DNA of 10,647 bases from Spirochaetaceae bacterium (GTDB lineage: Bacteria > Spirochaetota > Spirochaetia > DSM-27196 > PWMO01): positions 1 to 10,647 of the forward strand of contig PWMO01000185.1 of NCBI GenBank assembly GCA_003558175.1. The letters are read 5' to 3'. The notes beneath the pieces are model-generated. The model saw only the letters and a program-made list of their open reading frames with translations. It searched no databases and was not told the origin of the DNA. How positions within the stretch are numbered: position 1 is the stretch's first letter; each line of letters begins with the position of its first letter. Positions 5,641 through 10,647 of this stretch are shown here, one piece after another. Both the position numbers and the translations under genes were made by a program.

Positions 5641-6417
5641 ATGAAGATAATAATCAAGGATCTACGCGCCTCGATCAATGGACAGGCGATTCTCAAGGGT
5701 GTAGACCTCGAGCTTGATAGCGGTCATGTACACGCGCTTATGGGCCCGAACGGTTCGGGCAAGAGCACGCTCAGCAACGTGATTTTCGGGCATCCGGCGT
5801 TCGAGGTAACCGGCGGTGAGGTGCTGGTTGACGGAGACAACATTCTGGAAATGGAGCCCAACGAGCGCGCGCTGCTCGGACTCTTTCTCGCGTTTCAATA
5901 TCCGGTCGAGGTCCCGGGGGTAACCGTCGGGCGCTTTCTCAAGCGGGCGGTGGACATTCGTGCCGGGGAGAGCAAGACCAAGGGTTTTGTCAAAGAGCTG
6001 CGCGAGATGATGGATTATCTCGAGATCGACCAGCAGTTCATCAACCGGTACCTCAACGAGGGCTTCTCCGGCGGAGAGAAAAAGCGCATGGAGATCCTGC
6101 AGATGCTGATGCTCAAGCCCACCTTCGCCATTCTTGACGAGACCGACTCAGGCCTCGACATCGATGCCCTGAGAATTGTGTCCAAAGGCGTCAACAAGCT
6201 GCGCGAGGGCAACTTTGGAGCGCTTATCATCACGCATTACCAGCGGATTCTCAACCACATCCGTCCCGACTACGTTCACATCATGTACCAGGGAAGGGTG
6301 GTGACCTCCGGTGGCGGTGATCTCGTTGATGCGCTCGAGGCCCACGGATACGACTGGATTCGCGAACAGTATGGAATAGAGGAGGAGAACGATGTCCAAT
6401 CCGTCAGCAGCGACTGA
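5641..6417 (+). CDS. sufC: SufC, Fe-S cluster assembly ATPase
   Basis: A 258-residue ABC-type ATPase, the energy-providing subunit of the cytosolic SufBC2D complex; ATP binding drives SufC dimerisation and opens the SufB-SufD interface where clusters form. All ATPase motifs are intact: Walker A GPNGSGKS (35-42), Q-loop Q86 in [12 protein letters not shown], signature FSGGEKKR (142-149), Walker [13 protein letters not shown] (162-173) with E167, and H-loop H199. The SufC-typical phrases [10 protein letters not shown] and [11 protein letters not shown] separate it from transporter ATPases, and no membrane partner is encoded nearby. The frame is open 26 codons further upstream to an ATG at 5563, giving a tail with two cysteines, but homology and the AAGGAG favour 5641. 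The last 26 bases overlap sufB. Confidence 0.97.
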   Translation: MKIIIKDLRASINGQAILKGVDLELDSGHVHALMGPNGSGKSTLSNVIFGHPAFEVTGGEVLVDGDNILEMEPNERALLGLFLAFQYPVEVPGVTVGRFLKRAVDIRAGESKTKGFVKELREMMDYLEIDQQFINRYLNEGFSGGEKKRMEILQMLMLKPTFAILDETDSGLDIDALRIVSKGVNKLREGNFGALIITHYQRILNHIRPDYVHIMYQGRVVTSGGGDLVDALEAHGYDWIREQYGIEEENDVQSVSSD

Positions 6418-7810
6418 TAGTCAGACGGTTCAGATAGAAGATTATAAGTTCGGCTTTCACTATCCGGACTCTTCGGTTTTCAAGACCCGCAAAGGGCTCG
6501 ACGCCGACGTAGTACGTGCAATCTCGAAGCACAAAGACGAGCCGGAGTGGATGCGAGACTTCCGCCTGCGATCGCTCGAGATGTTCCAGAAGAAGCCGAT
6601 GCCGAACTGGGGCGGAGACCTTTCCGACATCAACTTCGACGAGATCTTCTACTACGCCAAGCCGTCGGAAAAGAAGTGGAAGAGCTGGGAAGAGGTCCCC
6701 GAGGACATCAAGGAGACCTTCGACCGCATTGGAATCCCCGAGGCGGAACGCAAGTTCCTTGCCGGCGTGGGAGCCCAGTACGACTCCGAGATGGTCTACC
6801 ACAACCTTCGCGAAAACCTCTCCGAGCAGGGCGTGGTATTCAGCGACCCGGAAACAGGACTGCGGGATCACCCTGAACTGTTCAAGAAGTACTTCGGCAC
6901 CGTGATTCCCTATACGGATAACAAGTTTGCCGCGCTCAACAGCTCCGTCTGGTCCGGCGGAAGCTTTGTCTACATTCCGCCGGGAGTGAAGGTAGATATC
7001 CCACTTCAGGCCTATTTCCGCATCAACTCGGAGAACTTCGGCCAGTTCGAGCGAACGCTCATTATTGCCGACAAAGACAGCTTTGTTCACTACGTTGAGG
7101 GCTGTACCGCTCCGATCTATACCACCGACTCGCTGCATTCAGCGGTTGTAGAGATCATCGCGCTGCCGGGGTCCCGCGTGCGCTACACCACCATTCAAAA
7201 CTGGTCGAGCGACGTCTACAATCTGGTGACCAAGCGAGCGGTTGCCTACGAGAACGCCACCGTAGAATGGGTTGACGGCAATATCGGCAGCAAGCGCACG
7301 ATGAAGTACCCTTCCATCTGGCTGATGGGTGAGGGTGCGCACGGTGAGGTGCTCTCGATCGCATTTGCCGGCAAAGGGCAGGAGCAGGACACCGGCGGGA
7401 AGGCGGTTCACGCGGCCGACAACACCAGCAGCGTCATAACCTCCAAGTCGATCAGCAAGGACGGCGGTATTGCCACCTACAGAGGGCACATCAAGGTTGA
7501 AGAGGGTGTCAGGAACGCCCGTTCGCACTTCGTCTGTGACGCGCTGATCCTGGATCCGGAGTCGGGAACCAACACCTATCCATACATGGATATCCTGGCC
7601 GACGACGTAACAATTGAGCACGAGGCCAAGGTGAGCCGCATCTCTGAAGATCAGCTGTTCTACCTGATGAGTCGCGGCATGGACGAGGCCGAGGCGGCTA
7701 TGATGATCGTGAACGGATTCCTTGAGCCGTTGGTGAAGCAGCTGCCCATGGAGTACGCGGTAGAACTGAACCGGCTGATAGAGCTGGAAATGGAAGGCTC
7801 GGTCGGCTAG
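6392..7810 (+). CDS. sufB: SufB, Fe-S cluster scaffold subunit
   Basis: This 472-residue protein is full-length SufB, the scaffold subunit on which nascent clusters are assembled with SufC and SufD. Typical features are the N-terminal region with [15 protein letters not shown] (49-63) that begins the SufC/SufD-interacting part, the central right-handed beta-helix, VEGCTAP with C238 (counterpart of the sulfur-accepting Cys254 of E. coli SufB), HFVCDALIL with C382 (counterpart of Cys405), and [10 protein letters not shown] at 408-417, which contains the conserved Glu/His near the cluster site. The C-terminal helices ([17 protein letters not shown]) bind SufC. It has no intein, which some SufB genes carry. 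The ATG lies inside the end of sufC, 26 bases before that gene stops, with GGAGGAG just upstream, so the two are tightly coupled. Confidence 0.98.
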   Translation: MSNPSAATDSQTVQIEDYKFGFHYPDSSVFKTRKGLDADVVRAISKHKDEPEWMRDFRLRSLEMFQKKPMPNWGGDLSDINFDEIFYYAKPSEKKWKSWEEVPEDIKETFDRIGIPEAERKFLAGVGAQYDSEMVYHNLRENLSEQGVVFSDPETGLRDHPELFKKYFGTVIPYTDNKFAALNSSVWSGGSFVYIPPGVKVDIPLQAYFRINSENFGQFERTLIIADKDSFVHYVEGCTAPIYTTDSLHSAVVEIIALPGSRVRYTTIQNWSSDVYNLVTKRAVAYENATVEWVDGNIGSKRTMKYPSIWLMGEGAHGEVLSIAFAGKGQEQDTGGKAVHAADNTSSVITSKSISKDGGIATYRGHIKVEEGVRNARSHFVCDALILDPESGTNTYPYMDILADDVTIEHEAKVSRISEDQLFYLMSRGMDEAEAAMMIVNGFLEPLVKQLPMEYAVELNRLIELEMEGSVG

Positions 7811-7822
7811 CGGTCCGGCGGG

Positions 7823-7828
7823 AAGGAG
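7823..7828 (+). promoter_or_regulatory. Ribosome binding site of sufD
   Basis: AAGGAG in the 30-base gap between sufB and sufD, 12 bases before the ATG at 7841. The spacing is longer than ideal but no nearer alternative exists. Confidence 0.5.
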
Positions 7829-7840
7829 ATAAGACAACCA

Positions 7841-9199
7841 ATGAGTAGCACAGACGTTGCCGTCTTTCGCGGGACGGACCAGATCGAACGGTACATAGAC
7901 TCGCTGCGCGAGCCGCAGTGGATGCTCGACATCCGCCGCAGGGCACTGAAAGCGTTCGAGTCGATGAACTGGCCCACAACTGAGGATGAAGAGTGGCGCC
8001 GATCGGATATCTCTTCGTATGATTTTGACCGCTACGGCTACGTGGGAGAGGCCGCAGCCGCGCCTGCCGTGTCTGAGTCCGCTGCACCCGAGTCTGGCGC
8101 GCAGAGATCGGGAACGATCCGGTTTCGTGGCGGGAGCTGCACGGAGCTGACGCTCGATCCCGCCCTGGCGCAGCAGGGAGTAGTGTTCGAGACCCTCTCA
8201 GCGCTGTTTGAGAACGGAGTCAGAAACAACTCGCAGAGCCATGCGGCGGCAGTGACCGCGGTTCGCAAACTGCTGGAATCGCGCACCGCCGAGTTTGAAA
8301 ACCGCATGTACGCCTGGCATTACGCTGCCTGGACGCACGGCGTGGTGCTCTGCGTACCGCGCTTTGTAGAAATCTCGCGGCCGTTTGAAGTAGTCATGGA
8401 GCACGAAGGCGACGAGGCGCTGTCGGCGCCGCAGGTAGTTGCGGTACTCGACGAAGGCGCGCGTGCAACCATGCTCTATACGGTGGAAGGAGAAGAAAAG
8501 GGCGAAGTCGTGCTCAACGAGGCCATTGACGTTAACGTGGCCGATGCGGCACGGCTCGAGCTCTATTCGCACTATCAGCTCAACATAGACTCCAGCGCGT
8601 TCAGCAACGGACGGGCCGAGATCGGTCGTGACGGGGCGTTCCACAGTTTTGTTGCTTCTTTCGGCGGAATGTTTACCAAGCTGCGCATGGACGCCCGGCT
8701 GAACGGCACCGGTGGCGACATCGACCTGGACGGCCTCTACTTCGCGTCTGAAGACCAGCACATGGATCTCGGTACGGTGCAGAGTCATAACGCGCTCAAC
8801 GCCAACAGCCGTACCTTCTACAAGGGCGCTGTCAAAGACGAGGCACACGCTATCTACCAGGGGCTGATACGGGTGGCTCGCAACGCGTCTCAGACTGATG
8901 CCTATCTGACCAACAACTCGTTGTTGCTCAATGACGGCGCGCGTTCGGACTCCATTCCCGGGCTGAACATCAACACCGACGACGTCAAGTGCAGCCACGG
9001 TTCAACCACCGGTAAGATCGACCCGTTGCAGCTCTACTATCTGCAGACGCGCGGCTTCTCCTACGAGGCAGCCCGCATCACGCTGGTGCAGGGATTTCTG
9101 GAAGAAGTGATCGTCCGCGCGCCCGAGCCGGTTCAGGATCGGCTGCGTGAACTGGTCGAAGCGCGCATTCTGGCAGAATACGATCCGGATCAGGACTGA
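7841..9199 (+). CDS. sufD: SufD, Fe-S cluster assembly scaffold subunit
   Basis: This 452-residue protein is a paralogue of SufB and completes SufBC2D; SufD is required in E. coli mainly for iron acquisition by the scaffold. The N-terminal REPQWMLDIRRRALKAFES (23-41) is the shared SufB/SufD entry helix, followed by EEWRRSDIS. The C-terminal domain holds GLNINTDDVKCSHGS (374-388), with C384 and H386, the counterparts of the conserved Cys358 and His360 at the SufB-SufD interface. The end (YYLQTRGFSYEAARITLVQG) is the SufC-binding helix pair. Residues about 70-92 are an Ala/Pro/Ser/Glu-rich, low-complexity linker. ATG start; 30 bases after sufB, 32 before the Rieske gene. The CSHG motif makes SufD rather than a second SufB the firm reading. 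Confidence 0.97.
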   Translation: MSSTDVAVFRGTDQIERYIDSLREPQWMLDIRRRALKAFESMNWPTTEDEEWRRSDISSYDFDRYGYVGEAAAAPAVSESAAPESGAQRSGTIRFRGGSCTELTLDPALAQQGVVFETLSALFENGVRNNSQSHAAAVTAVRKLLESRTAEFENRMYAWHYAAWTHGVVLCVPRFVEISRPFEVVMEHEGDEALSAPQVVAVLDEGARATMLYTVEGEEKGEVVLNEAIDVNVADAARLELYSHYQLNIDSSAFSNGRAEIGRDGAFHSFVASFGGMFTKLRMDARLNGTGGDIDLDGLYFASEDQHMDLGTVQSHNALNANSRTFYKGAVKDEAHAIYQGLIRVARNASQTDAYLTNNSLLLNDGARSDSIPGLNINTDDVKCSHGSTTGKIDPLQLYYLQTRGFSYEAARITLVQGFLEEVIVRAPEPVQDRLRELVEARILAEYDPDQD

Positions 9200-9231
9200 C
9201 GGGTACCGGGCCCGCGAACGGAGTACAACAC

Positions 9232-9534
9232 GTGGCAAAATGGCAGAAAGCGGTAGCCGTGGACGACTTCCAGAAGTCCTACAAGTTTGTTCATCGGCGC
9301 AAGGAAGTGGCAATTTTCAAGCTGGACGACGGCATATTCGCCATCGACAACATCTGTTCACACGAGTATTCGCAGCTGGCAGAAGGTATGGTGGTAAACT
9401 GTGATGTCTATTGCCCGAAACACGGGTCACGGTTTGACATCAAGACCGGCGCGGTGAAAGACTTTCCGGCGACCCGCGGGGTCAAGACGTTCCCGGTGAA
9501 GATCGAAGACGGATTCGTCTGGGTTAAGCTATAG
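9232..9534 (+). CDS. Rieske-type [2Fe-2S] ferredoxin
   Basis: A 100-residue soluble single-domain Rieske protein. The two cluster-binding boxes are intact: CSH (C42, H44) and CPKHG (C61, H64), i.e. C-x-H, 16 residues, C-x2-H. The two extra cysteines that form a disulfide in high-potential bc1-type Rieske proteins are absent, and there is no signal peptide or membrane anchor, so it belongs with low-potential dioxygenase-type ferredoxins. Rieske genes are known at the end of SUF operons in several phyla; here it probably gives electrons to cluster assembly, or is a client product. That role is inference. Start: GTG with GGAG 8 bases upstream. It ends the operon, 32 bases after sufD, and is followed by an inverted repeat. 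Confidence 0.93.
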   Translation: MAKWQKAVAVDDFQKSYKFVHRRKEVAIFKLDDGIFAIDNICSHEYSQLAEGMVVNCDVYCPKHGSRFDIKTGAVKDFPATRGVKTFPVKIEDGFVWVKL

Positions 9535-9538
9535 CACT

Positions 9539-9570
9539 GCGCTATTTTCAGCGCCCCTCGCGGGCGCTAT
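9539..9570 (+). other. Nested alternative hairpins after the suf operon
   Basis: AGCGCCC (9550-9556) and GGGCGCT (9562-9568) are perfect complements around CTCGC. The first five bases, AGCGC, can instead pair with GCGCT at 9539-9543, so two mutually exclusive hairpins are possible, and GCGCTAT occurs at both ends (9539-9545 and 9564-9570). No T-run follows on either strand, so a classical intrinsic terminator is not supported; it may be an attenuation or insulation element, an operator, or chance. Confidence 0.45.
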
Positions 9571-9573
9571 ACT
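9545..9573 (+). promoter_or_regulatory. Candidate promoter of sua5, with the palindrome in its spacer
   Basis: TTTTCA (9545-9550; 4 of 6 to TTGACA) and TATACT (9568-9573; 5 of 6 to TATAAT) are 17 bases apart. Transcription would begin near 9580, 3-5 bases before the GTG start. The 7-bp inverted repeat fills the spacer exactly. Confidence 0.45.
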
Positions 9574-9583
9574 CACACCTGTT

Positions 9584-10647
9584 GTGAGCAGTACAATACG
9601 GACCATTTCGCTCTCTGATAACGAGGCCGCCCGCGCGGGAGAGATGCTGCGCCGCGGCGGTCTGGTAGTTTTTCCTACTGAGACCGTCTACGGACTGGGC
9701 GCCAACGCATTTGACGCTGCGGCGTGCCGGCGAATTTTCGCGGCCAAGGGCCGCCCACCCGATAATCCTCTCATCGTGCACCTGACTGAACTGGGTGAGC
9801 TGCGATGGGCGGCGCGCGAAGTTCCGCCGCTGGCACTGCTGCTGCTCGAGCGGTTTTCCCCTGGCCCGTTTACCGTGATCCTGCCCAGGTCCCAACGGCT
9901 CCCGGCCGTCGTGACCGCCGGCCTTGATACGGTTGCGCTGCGGATACCGAGCAGCCCGATTGCGCGCGCGGTCATACGCGCAAGCGGCGTCCCGATCGCC
10001 GCACCAAGCGCCAACCGCTCAGGACGACCGAGCCCCACCGATTACGAATCGGCGGTGGAACAGATGTGGGGCCGCGTAGAGGCCGTTATGCGCGGGCCTG
10101 CGTGCGAGGTGGGGCTTGAATCTACCATCGTACGAATCTGCGGTGCCGGCGCCGAGGTTGAGGTGCTGCGCGAAGGTGCGGTCACCCGCGAGATGCTGGC
10201 GGCGGCGGTGCGTGGGCGCGGCGAGCTTCTGGACCCGGACGAAACCGTAACCGGGGAAGCGGCCGCTGCGGCGCACGCGGAACCGACCACCGCTGCAAGT
10301 GCTCCTGCAATTGGACCTGCAATTGCTCCGGGAATGCGGCATCGCCACTATCAACCGGATGCAGCGGTGATCACGGCGGAACCGGCGGACCTGCCGCGCG
10401 TATTGCAGACTCACGACCGGAATCAGACCGCCGCTCTGATGCTCGCCGCGTCGGCGCCGGGAAGTGGCAGTGGCGGATTCCGGATCGAGATGCGCTTTCA
10501 GACCGTTGAAGAGTACGCGCGGGAGCTGTATCGCGCATTTCGGCAGGCGGACCGTTCAGGCTGCAGTACCATAATCGCGGAGTTGCCGCCGCCGGGCGGA
10601 ATCGGACGTGCGCTGCGAGACCGCCTGTTGCGGGCAGCAACGGCTGA
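9584..10647 (+). CDS. sua5: Sua5/TsaC-type L-threonylcarbamoyladenylate synthase (3' end cut by window)
   Basis: This reading frame runs off the right edge with 354 codons visible and no stop. It is a YrdC domain plus a C-terminal Sua5 domain, making threonylcarbamoyl-AMP from threonine, bicarbonate and ATP for the t6A37 modification of ANN-decoding tRNAs. Motifs: PTETVYGLGANA (31-42), KGRPPDNPLIVH (55-66) with K55, PGPFTVILP (93-101), APSANRSGRPSPT (140-152), ESTIV (179-183), VLREGAV (194-200). The interdomain linker ending in APGMRHRHYQPD (248-259) is lengthened by an Ala/Pro-rich stretch (about 221-248). The Sua5 end GRALRDRLLRAATA (341-354) looks nearly complete, so only a few residues are missing. 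GTG start without a visible Shine-Dalgarno; the ATG at 9644 would cut off the first conserved helix. Confidence 0.93.
   Translation, partial: MSSTIRTISLSDNEAARAGEMLRRGGLVVFPTETVYGLGANAFDAAACRRIFAAKGRPPDNPLIVHLTELGELRWAAREVPPLALLLLERFSPGPFTVILPRSQRLPAVVTAGLDTVALRIPSSPIARAVIRASGVPIAAPSANRSGRPSPTDYESAVEQMWGRVEAVMRGPACEVGLESTIVRICGAGAEVEVLREGAVTREMLAAAVRGRGELLDPDETVTGEAAAAAHAEPTTAASAPAIGPAIAPGMRHRHYQPDAAVITAEPADLPRVLQTHDRNQTAALMLAASAPGSGSGGFRIEMRFQTVEEYARELYRAFRQADRSGCSTIIAELPPPGGIGRALRDRLLRAATA
10304..10325 (+). repeat. 10-bp direct repeat within the sua5 linker
   Basis: CCTGCAATTG occurs at 10304-10313 and 10316-10325, encoding the PAIGPAIAPG stretch. The Ala/Pro-rich linker looks expanded by short in-frame duplication (12-base period), without disturbing the reading frame. 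Confidence 0.65.

Noticed and set aside
6404..7837. Two long minus-strand open frames (6404-7138 and 7139-7837) opposite sufB
   Set aside because: They mirror sufB, which is conserved throughout; the translations look like composition shadows.
8198..8998. A 266-codon minus-strand open frame opposite sufD
   Set aside because: Antisense to conserved SufD sequence and without recognisable motifs or a plausible ribosome binding site in context.
9550..9568. The inverted repeat as a simple intrinsic terminator for the suf operon
   Set aside because: No T-run follows the stem on the plus strand (ATACTCAC) and none on the minus strand (GAAAAT). It is listed instead as a hairpin/operator candidate.
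9644..10647. An ATG start at 9644 for sua5
   Set aside because: It would leave only four residues before the conserved GGLVVFPTET strand and remove the first helix of the YrdC domain.
1..10647. tRNA, rRNA, CRISPR arrays, insertion sequences, phage or toxin-antitoxin genes
   Set aside because: I read both strands for regularly spaced repeats, transposase-like motifs and terminal inverted repeats, and found none; nearly all the sequence is accounted for by the genes listed.

Overview
The window is a chromosomal, GC-rich bacterial region (I estimate about 60% GC by eye) that is almost entirely coding. I see no phage, transposon, CRISPR, tRNA or rRNA sequence. The combination of a SUF cluster without sufS/sufU directly attached, a GHKL-ATPase plus cyclic-nucleotide-binding signalling protein, and an ABC1 kinase with SixA would fit a free-living spirochaete (Spirochaetales). 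That assignment is an impression from gene content, not a demonstrated placement.

Layout. (1) Bases 1-2234, plus strand: the last codons of a gene whose tail resembles a low-molecular-weight protein tyrosine phosphatase; a fructosamine/ribulosamine kinase overlapping it by 4 bases; then a three-part signalling protein (degenerate receiver-like domain, RsbW/GHKL-type ATPase, cyclic-nucleotide-binding domain). (2) Bases 2290-5094, minus strand: a tight three-gene operon, read from right to left, of a flavodoxin-fold NAD(P)H:quinone-reductase-like protein, SixA phosphohistidine phosphatase, and an ABC1/UbiB-family atypical kinase with two C-terminal membrane helices. It converges on region 1 across a short gap with a possible bidirectional terminator. 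(3) Bases 5095-5234: a divergent promoter region. (4) Bases 5235-9534, plus strand: a SUF iron-sulfur cluster assembly operon, in order DUF59/MIP18 protein, sufC, sufB, sufD, Rieske-type ferredoxin. (5) Bases 9535-10647: an inverted repeat lying inside a candidate promoter, then a Sua5-type L-threonylcarbamoyladenylate synthase that runs off the window.

How the genes work together. SufB, SufC and SufD form the SufBC2D scaffold that builds Fe-S clusters; the DUF59 protein probably helps cluster maturation or transfer, and the Rieske protein is either an electron donor or a client. No cysteine desulfurase (SufS), sulfur-transfer protein (SufU/SufE) or A-type carrier is in the window, so sulfur must be supplied by genes elsewhere. 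The kinase/phosphatase pair at the left edge fits the known bacterial ribulosamine kinase plus LMW-PTP neighbourhood proposed for protein deglycation. The minus-strand operon pairs a flavin-type quinone reductase with a UbiB-family kinase, which suggests, but does not prove, a membrane redox or quinone-related role.

Three gene starts need moving from the longest open frame: the flavoprotein to a TTG at 5094, the ABC1 kinase to the ATG at 3999, and sufC to the ATG at 5641. The window is mostly conserved housekeeping genes. The least ordinary items are the three-domain signalling protein, the Asp-to-Asn change in the ABC1 kinase ExD motif, and the palindrome-in-promoter ahead of a possibly leaderless sua5. 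I did not find a clearly new biological system.
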